A DNA stretch of 64,000 nucleotides from Corynebacterium ammoniagenes DSM 20306 (GCF_001941425.1 NZ_CP009244.1:2170001-2234000); one strand, 5' to 3'; shown: positions 8,012-17,182, numbered from the stretch's first letter. Numbers and translations: made by a program. Notes: generated from the sequence alone by a model not told the origin.

Positions 8012-9136
8012 CTAGGCGTCGGAGCTAAAACGCACTCCGGCATCTGGGATATCGACCCCAGGGAAAATGCGCATGCCGTTGAGCAGCTCGCACCGTGCGC
8101 CAATGGAGGCGCCTTCGCCAATCACACAATCTTCGATGTGCGCATTAGCGCCAATGCGAGCGCCGGAGGCAATGATGGAATTGGAAATAGTAGCGCCCGG
8201 TTCAATGGTCACGCCATCAAAGACCACGGTCCCGTCAAGGCGGCTGCCCGCGCCAATCTCACACCCGCGCCCTACTGAGGTACCAGAGAGCAACAAGACG
8301 CCTGCTGCCACACCTGCGGAGGGATCAACCAAGGCCTCGCCAGTCTTGCCTTCCACAAGCGGGGAATGCGCAATGCCGCGGACGAGATCAGAAGAGCCGC
8401 GGACGAAATCATCGGGCCGGCCCATATCGCGCCAGTAGGAGTTATCCACGTGTCCAAAAACGTTATAGCCAGCTTCCAGCACACCAGGGAAAGTTTCGCG
8501 CTCTACGGAGACCACGCGGTTTTCCGGAATGGTAGCAATGAGATCTTTTTTAAAGATATAGCAGCCGGCATTAATTTGATTGGTTGGAGGATCTTCGGTC
8601 TTTTCCAAAAACTCCAACACGCGGCCATCTTCATCAGTGGGCACGCAACCGAAAGCCCGTGGATCGCTCACGTTGAGCAAATGCATGGTCAAGTCCGCAT
8701 CTTTGCTGTGATGCGTATCGAGGATTTCACCTAAGTCCATGCCGGATAAAACGTCGCCGTTAAATACCATCACGGTGTCATGCTGCAAGTGGTCATAAAC
8801 GTTGCGGATGCCACCACCGGTGCCCAACGCAGTTTCTTCCACGACGTATTCAATATCCAGGCCCATCTCCGAGCCATCACCGAAGTATTCTTCAAAGACT
8901 TCAGCCTTAAAAGACGTCGACATCACGACGTGCTTGATGCCTGCGGCCTTAATGCGCGCCAAAAGATGCTGCAAGAAAGGATGATTCGCCGTCGGCAACA
9001 TCGGCTTTGGAGTGCCAATGGTCAACGGGCGCAGCCGCGTGCCGCGTCCCCCGACGAGGATCACCGCGTCTACTGCCCTTTCGGCAGCAGCGCCCGGGTT
9101 GTCATCGCTTGGTGCGCTGGGAAGGCTATTCGCCAT
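8012..9136 (-). CDS. manC: Mannose-1-phosphate guanylyltransferase
   Basis: Forms GDP-mannose from GTP and mannose-1-phosphate. The 374-aa protein has an N-terminal nucleotidyltransferase domain with the signature ILVGGRGTRLRPLT and KPMLP (residues ~27-45) and a C-terminal left-handed beta-helix with hexapeptide repeats (GCEIGAGSRLDGTVVFDGVTI... region, from ~285). The family was earlier called RmlA2, so a related NDP-sugar product cannot be excluded. It lies beside wbbL and manB. The ATG is preceded by AAAGG at about 9 nt, and TACAAT at 9176-9181 is a plausible -10. Confidence 0.88.
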   Translation of the reverse strand: MANSLPSAPSDDNPGAAAERAVDAVILVGGRGTRLRPLTIGTPKPMLPTANHPFLQHLLARIKAAGIKHVVMSTSFKAEVFEEYFGDGSEMGLDIEYVVEETALGTGGGIRNVYDHLQHDTVMVFNGDVLSGMDLGEILDTHHSKDADLTMHLLNVSDPRAFGCVPTDEDGRVLEFLEKTEDPPTNQINAGCYIFKKDLIATIPENRVVSVERETFPGVLEAGYNVFGHVDNSYWRDMGRPDDFVRGSSDLVRGIAHSPLVEGKTGEALVDPSAGVAAGVLLLSGTSVGRGCEIGAGSRLDGTVVFDGVTIEPGATISNSIIASGARIGANAHIEDCVIGEGASIGARCELLNGMRIFPGVDIPDAGVRFSSDA

Positions 9137-9225
9137 GGAGGCAACCTTTCAGTTTTTGAGATAGATTGTGAATAAATTGTATGCGGTGCCGGGATAATTT
9201 CCGGTCTACGGCGCGGGCCTGTCTG

Positions 9226-10176
9226 TTAAGAACTCAGCAGGATTGACCGAATACCCAGGCCGCTTTTTACGGCCCACCGCAAAGGCGCTTGCCACGGCCG
9301 TGGATAGCGGTCCGCGATGAAACGATAAGCCGAGTCATGATGAGCACGCAGCATCTTTTTCGAATGCACCGCAGTCGAATGCCCTTGGGCATGGGTAATA
9401 CTGGCACTCGGGCACAAGACATTAATATAGCCCGCGCGCGTTAAGCGGTCGCCTAAATCAATATCTTCGAGGTACATAAAATAGCGCTCATCGAAGCCGC
9501 CGATGGCCTCAAAAGCGTCCCAGCGCACCAGGATGCACGAGCCAGATAGCCACCCAGCTTCGCGCTCAGTATTCATATCCTCATCATCACGATAGGCTTT
9601 GGACCAGGGATTATTTGGCCAGATATCAGCAAATATTGCATGGCCGATGCCGTTGATAATGCTCGGCACCGCCCGCGCAGAGGGATAGATGGACCCATCG
9701 GGTTCCACGATAAGTGGGCCAATAGCACCAGCGTTGCCCCATCGCCGTGCACACGCTAGAAGCTTATCGATGCTCTCTGGCGCAAATTCCACATCCGGGT
9801 TCGACAGCAGCAAGAATTCTGAATCAATCTCACCCAGCTCGCGTGCTTTGAGCAACGCAGTTGCCCCGGCGTTCATGCCGCCGCCATAGCCGAGGTTTCC
9901 ACCGGTATCTAAAAACTCCACCCAGTCTGTATCTGCAGCGCTGCGTTCGGGAACGCCATCCGTCGAGCCATTATCGGCGAGGACCACGCGAGCCCCCTGC
10001 GCCACCGCATCAGGGATGGAGTTTAAAAAACGGCTGAGGTAGTCACCTGGTGAATAAGTCACCGTGACTATCCCGAGCGGAGCTCGACCGAGCGGAGCGC
10101 GTCCACGCTGAGCGTGTCCACGCGGAGCGAGTTGCCCGGGTTCGGTTGGCACAGAAAAAGAAGTTGAGTCGTTCAC
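9226..10176 (-). CDS. wbbL: dTDP-rhamnosyltransferase WbbL (arabinogalactan linker)
   Basis: GT2-family glycosyltransferase that adds rhamnose to decaprenyl-diphosphate-GlcNAc, building the linker between peptidoglycan and arabinogalactan. Visible motifs: IVTVTYSPGDYL at the start of the GT-A fold, VVLADNGSTDGVPE, LLLSNPDVEF (the DxD-like acidic pair), GWLSGSCILVRWDAF and YFMYLEDIDLGDRL with the catalytic acidic residues. The frame opens at a TTG (10218), but GTG 10176 gives the more family-like length (316 aa). Between that start and the catalytic domain lies a peptide repeat (RG/LG pentads) encoded by a 15-bp tandem repeat. Divergent from the LCP gene. Confidence 0.88.
   Translation of the reverse strand: MNDSTSFSVPTEPGQLAPRGHAQRGRAPLGRAPLGIVTVTYSPGDYLSRFLNSIPDAVAQGARVVLADNGSTDGVPERSAADTDWVEFLDTGGNLGYGGGMNAGATALLKARELGEIDSEFLLLSNPDVEFAPESIDKLLACARRWGNAGAIGPLIVEPDGSIYPSARAVPSIINGIGHAIFADIWPNNPWSKAYRDDEDMNTEREAGWLSGSCILVRWDAFEAIGGFDERYFMYLEDIDLGDRLTRAGYINVLCPSASITHAQGHSTAVHSKKMLRAHHDSAYRFIADRYPRPWQAPLRWAVKSGLGIRSILLSS
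10075..10134. repeat. 15-bp tandem repeat, four units, in the wbbL N-terminus
   Basis: GAGCGGAGCTCGACC, GAGCGGAGCGCGTCC, ACGCTGAGCGTGTCC and ACGCGGAGCGAGTTG follow each other without gaps. Read on the coding strand they give pentapeptides of the type LAPRG, HAQRG, RAPLG and RAPLG. Because the unit is a multiple of three, copy-number change would keep the frame. Confidence 0.85.
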
Positions 10177-10436
10177 GATGGCACTTAGCGTACCCAAGCA
10201 AGCAACTAACCTTGGCAATTGACACTGTGGGCATCACAACTTTGTGACGGGTGCCTCTCAGAGCTGACCGCAGCAAAGCTTAGCTGCATCGATAAGCATC
10301 TGGCGGCGCTGCTTTCTCTACGCTCACGTGGCTTGCCCGGCATGCGGGACGCTAATTATGCGGGATTCATGGTTCTATGCCATAGAATGATGTTTCTTAA
10401 ACCCTGCCCGCTTGAATAATGGGAAGCGAAATATAA

Positions 10437-12089
10437 GTGAGCTCTGAAAATTTCCGGAAGGCGCGCGATATCCAACCCGCGCCAACTAGCGCTCCGGTGA
10501 CGACTCAGACAGGTTCCACTGCAATTAAAACTCTAATTGCGATTCTGTCTGTCATCGTGCTGTTGGTTTCAGGCGTTGGTTATTTGACCGTCGGACGTCT
10601 TGGTGGCGGCATGTCCTCTGCTTCCAACTTGAACTTGGGCGGTGACGGAAACGGTGGCCAGGGCTCTCGAAATAATGTCGATGGCGCTGTCGATATTCTG
10701 CTCGTGGGCTCAGACTCGCGTACCGATGCACAAGGCAACAGACTCTCCGAAGAGGAGTTGGGCGACCTTCACGCCGGTGTTGATGACGGCGAAGAAAACA
10801 CCGATACCTTGATGGTGATCCGCGTGCCCGATGATGGCTCTCGTGCCACCGCGGTTTCTATCCCGCGTGATACTTATGTGCACGACGATGAGCACGGCAA
10901 TATGAAGATCAATGGTGTCTATGCCGCGCATAAGACTGCCAAGATCGATGAGCTGATGGCAGAGAATGAAGCCGCTGCCGACGGCGAAGATGCTGAATCT
11001 AAGCAATTGTCCGAAAAGGAAATTGAGCAGGCTGGCGTTGATGCTGGCCGCGGCGCTTTGCTTGATACCATCCACGGGCTAACTGATATTCAAATTGACC
11101 ACTACGCGGAAGTCGGTCTTTTGGGCTTTGTGCTGTTAACCGACGCCGTCGATGGTGTGGATGTTTGTCTCAATGCTCCTGTAGATGATCCCATGTCGGG
11201 TGCGAAGTTCCCTGCGGGCGAGCAAACCCTTGATGGCGCCGAAGCCCTGTCTTTCGTGCGTCAACGCTATGGCTTACCGCGCAACGACTTAGACCGCATC
11301 GTGCGGCAGCAGGCATACATGGCTTCTTTGGTGAACAAGGTGCTGTCCACCGGCACGCTGACCTCCCCCAGCAAATTGAGCAAGATCTCGGAAGCCGTGG
11401 AGCGCTCGGTCATTATTGATGAAGACTGGGATGTCATGGGCTTTGCCACCCAGATGGCGAACTTGGCTGGCGGCAACGTCACCTTCAACACCATCCCGGT
11501 CACCTCTGTGGATGGCACCGGTGACTACGGCGAATCCATCGTCACCGTCGATCCCAAGCAGGTACACCAGTTCTTCGAAGACCTCGCTGTCTCTGAGACC
11601 TCGTCAGAGGCTCCGGCACCCGAAGAAAAGCCAGAAGAATCTCAAGACTCTGGTGACGAGCCAGTAGCTGATGATATCTCCTTGCATGTGCTCAACGCCG
11701 GCTCGGTTTCCGGCATGGCAAGTGGCCTGGCCGCTTGGTTGGAAAACACCGGCTACACCATCGAAGAAACCTCTAATGCCATGCCAGGTGTCTACGCCGA
11801 GTCCCAAATTGTTGCCGCAAATCCTTCCGATCCCCGGGCGATTGCGCTCTCTGAGCAGCTCGGTGGCCTGCCCATTACCGCGAACGAAGGCCTCGATGCT
11901 TCTTCGTTGGTAGTTGTTACCGCCGATGATTACTCCGGCCCAATTGATGAGTCGGCTACAGAGCCTGAGACCTCACAAAGTGAGCCTGACCCAGAAAACA
12001 CCGTGGGCACCCCAGGCGGTGACTTTGGCGCTGCGGAAGTCAGCCCGGAGATTGACGCGGGCGGCGACGGCCCCCGCTGCGTGAACTAA
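10437..12089 (+). CDS. LytR-CpsA-Psr (LCP) family cell-wall ligase
   Basis: LCP phosphotransferases attach arabinogalactan or other glycopolymers to peptidoglycan. The 550-aa protein has a short cytoplasmic tail, one membrane anchor at residues 32-52, an extracellular LCP domain (DILLVGSDSR at ~80, NTDTLMVIRVPDD, VSIPRDTYV with the catalytic Arg, and SFVRQRYGLPRNDLDRIVRQQ), then an acidic Glu/Pro linker and a LytR_C domain from ~413 to 490. The tail is Ser/Glu/Pro-rich. Start is GTG 10437 with GGGAAG about 9 nt upstream. Divergent from wbbL, which makes the linker onto which arabinogalactan is built; a joint role in cell-wall assembly is likely. Confidence 0.92.
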   Translation: MSSENFRKARDIQPAPTSAPVTTQTGSTAIKTLIAILSVIVLLVSGVGYLTVGRLGGGMSSASNLNLGGDGNGGQGSRNNVDGAVDILLVGSDSRTDAQGNRLSEEELGDLHAGVDDGEENTDTLMVIRVPDDGSRATAVSIPRDTYVHDDEHGNMKINGVYAAHKTAKIDELMAENEAAADGEDAESKQLSEKEIEQAGVDAGRGALLDTIHGLTDIQIDHYAEVGLLGFVLLTDAVDGVDVCLNAPVDDPMSGAKFPAGEQTLDGAEALSFVRQRYGLPRNDLDRIVRQQAYMASLVNKVLSTGTLTSPSKLSKISEAVERSVIIDEDWDVMGFATQMANLAGGNVTFNTIPVTSVDGTGDYGESIVTVDPKQVHQFFEDLAVSETSSEAPAPEEKPEESQDSGDEPVADDISLHVLNAGSVSGMASGLAAWLENTGYTIEETSNAMPGVYAESQIVAANPSDPRAIALSEQLGGLPITANEGLDASSLVVVTADDYSGPIDESATEPETSQSEPDPENTVGTPGGDFGAAEVSPEIDAGGDGPRCVN

Positions 12090-12106
12090 GTTTCCGCCCG
12101 TACCCA

Positions 12107-12157
12107 CCCCGCTGTGCTGCCCGTTTGAAATTTTTCACGGAGCGCCAGCGGGGTTTT
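12107..12157 (+). terminator. Intrinsic terminator after the LCP gene
   Basis: CCCCGCTG (12107-12114) pairs with CAGCGGGG (12146-12153), followed by TTTT. It ends 4 nt before the -10 of the next gene, so terminator and promoter abut. Confidence 0.82.
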
Positions 12158-12174
12158 GCCTACGATGGGCAGGT

Positions 12175-12891
12175 ATGGACATGCTTAATCATTTGCTCAC
12201 TGCTGACCCTGCCGCTCCCCGATTGACGGTATATAACGAATCGACCGGCGCCCGCATGGATTTCTCTGCACAAACGCTAGAGAACTGGGTGGCAAAGATT
12301 GCCAACCTGCTGGAAGAAGAGCTGGAATTAGACACCGACTCTGCCCTTCTCATCGACCTGCCTGTCACCTGGCAAGCCGCAGTTGTGGCCCTCGGTTCAC
12401 TGGCTGCCGGTGTCCAATTCGATTTCGTGAACTCCTCGGAACCTCGCGAGGCAGACGATAGCAGTCCACAAATTGTCGCCGATGCTGTATTTACCTCCCC
12501 CGATAAATTTGAGCTCTACAGCGTTGGCAATGTCGCCGCTGCCTCGGATGGCTCTGCACCCGATGTTGCTTTAGTCACCGACGATCCCTTTGGACGAGGC
12601 GTAGCAGAATCCGGCGGCGAGCTACCTGCTGGTGCAATTGACTTCGGACCCACCGTGCGCTTTTACGGCGACGATTACTTTGGTTCCACCACGCCGTTGC
12701 CCGAACTGTACCCAGACGCTGGCTCTGCCTCTCGTCTGTTGTCGACAGGCTGGCACGATAAGGAATCGTTTACCGTCAGCGTGCTACACCCCCTGGCCGC
12801 TGGCGGCTCCGCCGTTGTCGTCGCTGGTCTAACCACCGCTGAGCGTCTGCAGCAAATTGCTGCGAATGAAAACACCACCGCGCAGCTTTAA
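12175..12891 (+). CDS. TIGR03089 family protein
   Basis: 238-aa protein that resembles the N-terminal part of AMP-binding acyl-CoA synthetases (LTVYNESTGARMDFSAQTLENWVAKIANLL, then LLIDLPVTWQAAVVALGSLAAGVQFDFV) but lacks the ATP-binding P-loop and the C-terminal domain. This matches the actinobacterial TIGR03089 family, found beside the LCP gene in mycobacteria and corynebacteria; function unknown. TACGAT at 12161-12166 lies 8 nt before the ATG, a leaderless arrangement. It converges on the HhH/DUF1801 gene 24 nt downstream. Confidence 0.85.
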   Translation: MDMLNHLLTADPAAPRLTVYNESTGARMDFSAQTLENWVAKIANLLEEELELDTDSALLIDLPVTWQAAVVALGSLAAGVQFDFVNSSEPREADDSSPQIVADAVFTSPDKFELYSVGNVAAASDGSAPDVALVTDDPFGRGVAESGGELPAGAIDFGPTVRFYGDDYFGSTTPLPELYPDAGSASRLLSTGWHDKESFTVSVLHPLAAGGSAVVVAGLTTAERLQQIAANENTTAQL

Positions 12892-12915
12892 CCCCCCAGC
12901 TTTAGCTTCTAGTGC

Positions 12916-13581
12916 CTAACAGCTTTGTGGCCCTGCCTCCCAGGTCTCAGAAATAAGCTGTTCGAGCACTGCTAGATCAATATCTTCCGGCTTATTGACA
13001 TACACACACGATGCCCCCGTTGTGTGTTTGCCTAACTTGTCGCGCAATTGCTCCCACCGCGGGCTTTCTTGAATTCCATAAAGCGAAAGCTTGGCCTTGC
13101 GCGGCGAAAAGCCCACGCGAAAGGTATCTCCTTCGCGCCCGGTGGCGTATTTATAGTGCGCCTGTCCATATCCAATCATCGACGGTCCCCACAGCCGTGG
13201 GGTATCACCCGTGGCACGATGAAAAATATCAAGCAGAATTTCTGCGTGCTTTATGCGGCGACCTTCTAAGGTGGATAAATATTCATCTAAGTCAGCATCA
13301 CTGCCGGCATGGGTCTTAATATCTGCATCTTGTACGCCGGTATGGCCAATGGACCATTCATTCTTCCGCGGCTGCGGTGCCGGGATCTTTCCGGACATGC
13401 TCAAGCCGCGCTCTACAAGTGCTGCCTGCAAGCGTTCTAACCCACGCTTTCCCACGCCATGAAGTGCCAAAACGGATTGATAGTCCGCGCCATGCAGCGA
13501 CTCTAAATCTGGATAGCCATTGTCAGCTAGTGCGCGGCGTGCTGGATTTCCAACACCCGGAACATCCACGAAATCAGTCAT
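12916..13581 (-). CDS. Helix-hairpin-helix plus DUF1801 protein
   Basis: 221-aa protein with two domains. Residues ~1-60 carry two helix-hairpin-helix elements (PGVGNPARRALADNGY and HGVGKRGLERLQAAL), normally used for non-specific DNA binding. Residues ~95-215 form a DUF1801/YdhG-like domain (RRIKHAEILLDIFHRATGDTPRLWGPSMIGYG, FSPRKAKLSLYG). The reading frame extends to a TTG at 13599, but ATG 13581 is chosen because TACACT ends 7 nt before it. The role is unknown; the HhH fusion would bring a DUF1801 domain to DNA. Confidence 0.8.
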   Translation of the reverse strand: MTDFVDVPGVGNPARRALADNGYPDLESLHGADYQSVLALHGVGKRGLERLQAALVERGLSMSGKIPAPQPRKNEWSIGHTGVQDADIKTHAGSDADLDEYLSTLEGRRIKHAEILLDIFHRATGDTPRLWGPSMIGYGQAHYKYATGREGDTFRVGFSPRKAKLSLYGIQESPRWEQLRDKLGKHTTGASCVYVNKPEDIDLAVLEQLISETWEAGPQSC

Positions 13582-13710
13582 GTCCCCGAGTGTAAACAAT
13601 GCGCCGGCCGCGTATGTCTAAATCCTTCGATTACCACCAATTGCGCTATGCAATCGCAATGCGCGTACGCTATATTGCGGCTCAATCTACGCCGGAGAAA
13701 GGTAGCTTCG

Positions 13711-14448
13711 ATGGACACCCTCATTTCCAATGACGCACTCATGTATATCTTCCTCGGGCTCATTATCTTTATCGGTTCCACCGTCCAGGGCGTCATCGGA
13801 TTCGGACTCGGCACTATCTCCACCCCCATCATGGCTCTGTTGAAACCAGACCTGGTTCCAGTCGTCGTGCTGTGCCTAGCTTTTATCATCGCCTGTTCCA
13901 CCCTGCACCGCGCGTGGGCGGAAACCGACTGGAAGATGGTGCTTTATTCCAACTTTGCGCGTTTACCCGGAACCTTCCTCGCAGTATGGGCTCTGGCGGT
14001 GCTCACGACGAACTCCCTGCAGCTTTTTATTGGCTGCGCCGTCATTTTCACCATGATCTTGAGCTCTTTAGGGTGGACGCCCAAAGTCAATGCCCCAAAT
14101 ACTTTGATCGCCGGTGGCTTATCGGGCTTTCTCGGCACCTCCACCTCCATCGGTGGCCCTCCCATGGCGCTGTTGATGAAGACGTTCAATCCCGCGAAGG
14201 CTCGCGGCACTCTCGCGGCCACCTTTGTCTTCGGCAGTATTGTCTCCATGGTGACACTAGCTATTGGCGGGCAGATTACGACCTACCAACTGAAATACGC
14301 AGTGATTTATTTACCGCTAGCCATCTTGGGGCTGGTGGCTGCCAACTACTTCAATCGTTTTGTTGATCGCCGCCTTCTCAACCGAACCGTCATCATTGTC
14401 TCCATCGGGGCGTCGCTCGTGCTCATTATTCAATCCCTATTGGGGTAG
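13711..14448 (+). CDS. TauE/SafE-family membrane permease
   Basis: 245-aa polytopic protein, about eight hydrophobic segments, with the family repeats STVQGVIGFGLGTISTP and GGLSGFLGTSTSIGGPPMALL. An upstream in-frame ATG at 13648 exists, but the ATG at 13711 follows GGAGAAAGG (13692-13700) and starts at the usual point of the family. It is a second TauE/SafE protein besides cysZ at 789-1739 and is only distantly similar to it. It stands alone, so no substrate can be assigned; sulfite, sulfonate or other small anion transport is possible. Confidence 0.85.
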   Translation: MDTLISNDALMYIFLGLIIFIGSTVQGVIGFGLGTISTPIMALLKPDLVPVVVLCLAFIIACSTLHRAWAETDWKMVLYSNFARLPGTFLAVWALAVLTTNSLQLFIGCAVIFTMILSSLGWTPKVNAPNTLIAGGLSGFLGTSTSIGGPPMALLMKTFNPAKARGTLAATFVFGSIVSMVTLAIGGQITTYQLKYAVIYLPLAILGLVAANYFNRFVDRRLLNRTVIIVSIGASLVLIIQSLLG

Positions 14449-14549
14449 CGGGTGTACAAATGGCTAAGGATAACCAATTCTTTTGTCCCACAAATCTGCA
14501 ATTGGGACTAGTGTGGATCAGGTCAAGAAACAAAATGAAGGAGATTTAA

Positions 14550-16025
14550 ATGACTGCCAACATTTCAGAGGTTGTGTCCAAAGTCCCTACCGGCCTATTA
14601 ATCAATGGCGAGTGGGTTGATGCGAAAGACGGTGCAACCTTTGATGTGGAAAACCCTGCAACCGGTGAGGTAATCGCAACCCTCGCTTCTGCAGGTGAGG
14701 ATGACGCAATGGCCGCTTTGGACGCTGCGTGTGCTGTACAAGATGAGTGGGCTGCAACCTCCCCACGTGAGCGCTCCGACATCCTGCGTCGTGCCTTCGA
14801 TCTAGTTCAGGAACGCTCCGAAACCTTTGCAACCTTAATGACCCTGGAAATGGGCAAGCCTTTGGCTGAATCCCGCGGCGAAGTTACCTACGGTGGCGAG
14901 TTCCTACGCTGGTTCTCCGAGGAAGCAGTCCGTGACTACGGTCGTTCCTTCCCTGCCCCAGAGGGCACTCTAAACATGATTACCCGCCGCAAGCCAGTCG
15001 GTCCTTGCTTGCTGATTACCCCGTGGAACTTCCCGCTGGCTATGGCTACCCGCAAGGTCGCGCCAGCTATTGCTGCGGGCTGCACCATGGTTCTTAAGGC
15101 CGCCAAGCTCACCCCATTGACCTCGCAGTACTTCGCCCAGACCATGCTGGATGCTGGCTTGCCAGCAGGTGTCCTCAACGTTGTCTGCGGTAACTCAGCA
15201 TCAGCTATCTCCGGACCAGTCATGGCTGACCCACGTCTTCGCAAGGTGTCCTTTACCGGTTCAACCCCAGTGGGCAAGACCTTGCTCAAGGCTGCAGCCG
15301 ACAATGTGCTGCGCACTTCCATGGAGTTGGGCGGCAACGCACCATTTATCGTCTTCGAAGACGCCGATATTGACCAGGCTGTCGAAGGTGCCATGGGCGC
15401 AAAGATGCGCAACATCGGTGAAGCCTGCACCGCAGCAAACCGCTTCATCGTCCACGAATCAGTTGCTGATGAATTCGCTCAGAAGTTCGCCGACAAGATT
15501 GGCGCACTCAAGCTCGGCAATGGTCTCGAGGAAAGCGTTACCTGTGGCCCATTGGTAGAGAAGAAGGCTCAGGATTCCATCGCTTCTTTCGTGGACGACG
15601 CAGTCGAGCACGGCGCCAAGGTGCTTGTCGGTGGCGAACGCCTGGACGGCAATGGCTACTTCTACAAGCCAACCGTACTAACTAACGTCTCCCCTGACTC
15701 CCGCGTAGCTCAGGAAGAGATCTTCGGCCCAGTTGCTCCTATCCTCACCTTCTCCAGTGAAGATGAAGCACTGAAGATTGCCAACGACACCGAATTCGGT
15801 CTGGCATCCTATGTCTACACCGAAGACATGGACCGCATGTTCCGCGTTGCTGATGGCCTCGAGTTCGGCCTCATGGGTGCAAACGCTGGTGTTATTTCCA
15901 ACGCTGCTGCCCCATTCGGTGGCGTTAAGCAATCCGGCATGGGCCGCGAGGGCGGCGCCGAGGGCATCGAGGAGTACACCTCCGTGCAGTACATCGGCAT
16001 TCGCAATCCATACCCTTCTAACTAA
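14550..16025 (+). CDS. gabD: Succinate-semialdehyde dehydrogenase (GabD type)
   Basis: Oxidises succinate semialdehyde to succinate with NAD(P)+. The 491-aa ALDH has PWNFPLAMATRKVAPAIAAGC, the nucleotide-binding FTGSTPVGKTLL, the general base E259 (SMELGGNAPF) and the nucleophile C293 (NIGEACTAANRF). The C-terminal EEYTSVQYIGIRNPY resembles GabD proteins. AAGGAG lies about 8 nt before the ATG. It stands alone between a permease and a convergent VTT protein; no GABA transaminase is adjacent. A second, different SSADH lies at 19553-20926. Exact aldehyde substrate inferred from family. Confidence 0.87.
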   Translation: MTANISEVVSKVPTGLLINGEWVDAKDGATFDVENPATGEVIATLASAGEDDAMAALDAACAVQDEWAATSPRERSDILRRAFDLVQERSETFATLMTLEMGKPLAESRGEVTYGGEFLRWFSEEAVRDYGRSFPAPEGTLNMITRRKPVGPCLLITPWNFPLAMATRKVAPAIAAGCTMVLKAAKLTPLTSQYFAQTMLDAGLPAGVLNVVCGNSASAISGPVMADPRLRKVSFTGSTPVGKTLLKAAADNVLRTSMELGGNAPFIVFEDADIDQAVEGAMGAKMRNIGEACTAANRFIVHESVADEFAQKFADKIGALKLGNGLEESVTCGPLVEKKAQDSIASFVDDAVEHGAKVLVGGERLDGNGYFYKPTVLTNVSPDSRVAQEEIFGPVAPILTFSSEDEALKIANDTEFGLASYVYTEDMDRMFRVADGLEFGLMGANAGVISNAAAPFGGVKQSGMGREGGAEGIEEYTSVQYIGIRNPYPSN

Positions 16026-16040
16026 GAGTTAGAAAACTAA

Positions 16041-16085
16041 AAAGTCCGCTGCTCTCCTCAAGACGAGGGGCAGCGGACTTTGTCG
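16041..16085. terminator. Bidirectional terminator between gabD and the VTT gene
   Basis: AAAGTCCGCTGC (16041-16052) pairs with GCAGCGGACTTT (16070-16081), a 12-bp perfect stem flanked by A-rich and T-rich sequence, in the convergent space between two genes. Confidence 0.88.
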
Positions 16086-16114
16086 TATTTATAGGAAAGT
16101 AAAAGATACGGTAC

Positions 16115-16729
16115 CTAGTGTCGCGACTCTGCGTGCTTATCTTGTGCGGTCACACCAGCTTCAGCGTCAGCTGGGGCAGCTTCGGTGGTGTCTACTGTGG
16201 TGCTGGCTTTATTCTTCGCTGCCGAATGCTTGCGCACTTCCTTCGTGATGAACACGATGGCTACAATCACAGCGGCAAAGAGCACGACTAGGACGAGCGC
16301 TGGTACAAGGCCATCGCCGGTAAACAGCGCCAAAATGGCACTCCATCCGGCTAATCCGACGCCACTGTAGATAGTCGCCCAGGCCATAGCGCCGGGGATC
16401 TGCGCCAAGCTAAATTTCCACCACTGGATCCGCACCAGGCCCGCGCCTGCCAGCACGGCAGTTTGCAGGCCGACGGTCAGATAGCTCAAAGGAACGGCAA
16501 CGACACCAACCTTGTGCACTAATGTGCGGCCGGTCTTGGTTTTATCGCTATTGAGCCACGCCTTAATTTTGCTCCATGCACTTTCAGATTCTGAGTCTGA
16601 ACCGACATGCGTTGCTGCACTAGATGCTCCACGGCCAATCCAATAGGTTCCCTGCCCGCGCAGCGTTCCGAGGATATACATGAATATCCATGCTCCCCAG
16701 AATGGGAAGTTCGACAGCATTTCATCCAT
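16115..16729 (-). CDS. DedA/VTT-domain membrane protein
   Basis: 204-aa membrane protein. Its core FMYILGTLRGQGTYWIGRGA, GVVAVPLSYLTVGLQTAVLAGAGLVRIQWWKF and IPGAMAWATIYSGVG follow the VTT (formerly SNARE-associated) pattern of DedA proteins, which flip or otherwise handle undecaprenyl phosphate and other lipids. A last TM segment is followed by a ~45-residue Lys/Ala/Glu tail. The ATG has GGAG about 10 nt upstream. A DtxR-like 19-bp box lies 50-68 bp upstream, so iron-dependent control is possible. Substrate unknown. Confidence 0.78.
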   Translation of the reverse strand: MDEMLSNFPFWGAWIFMYILGTLRGQGTYWIGRGASSAATHVGSDSESESAWSKIKAWLNSDKTKTGRTLVHKVGVVAVPLSYLTVGLQTAVLAGAGLVRIQWWKFSLAQIPGAMAWATIYSGVGLAGWSAILALFTGDGLVPALVLVVLFAAVIVAIVFITKEVRKHSAAKNKASTTVDTTEAAPADAEAGVTAQDKHAESRH

Positions 16730-16778
16730 AAAAGCATTCGCTCCAAACGGTTATCACGTGGATACAATCCAAGTTCAT

Positions 16779-16797
16779 TTAGCCTTAGCTTACCTAA
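16779..16797. promoter_or_regulatory. DtxR-like iron box
   Basis: TTAGCCTTAGCTTACCTAA. Its reverse complement, TTAGGTAAGCTAAGGCTAA, matches the DtxR consensus TTAGGTTAGSCTAACCTAA at about 14 of 19 positions, including the outer half sites TTAGGT and CTAA. Located 50-68 bp upstream of the VTT gene start. DtxR represses with Fe2+. Confidence 0.55.
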
Positions 16798-17146
16798 CTG
16801 AAGTCTCAGAACCAGAATTCCCGCGAAAAATCACTTACCCAGCGAAAACCACTCCCGCTGCCGGCATGACAATTCTCCAAAAGGAACCAAAGTGTACCCC
16901 CGCGGGGTTTGTTGAATAAATATCGAGAATCGCAGCAGGCGGAAACAAATTATTAAAAGCTTTAACCTTAATGTCTCAGAAACTAGTGGTAAGCGAAATC
17001 AGGTGCGGGACAATCGATACAACAGCGCCAGTATTTGGTGACATCAACGCAATCTAAAATGAAATTTAAACCACACCCGACTACCCCCGACAAATTCTTA
17101 AAGTTGCTGCATGTGCCCATGATTGATATTTAATCTGTTCAAGGTG

Positions 17147-17175
17147 CTGACGTGAAGCGTTCAAGTTTGTATCCT
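17147..17175 (+). promoter_or_regulatory. Promoter of the TetR gene
   Basis: CTGACG (17147-17152) and TATCCT (17170-17175) are spaced by 17 bp. The hexamer ends 7 nt before the GTG start at 17183, so transcription should begin at or near the first base of the start codon. Confidence 0.65.
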
Positions 17176-17182
17176 TAATCCC

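Larger units (their letters stand above)
16730..17182. other. Divergent intergenic region (VTT gene / TetR gene)
   Basis: About 450 bp. It holds the DtxR-like box at 16779-16797, a 10-bp palindrome CCCCGCGGGG at 16898-16907 followed by TTT, and the TetR promoter at 17147-17175. The rest is AT-rich and shows no convincing gene. Confidence 0.6.
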
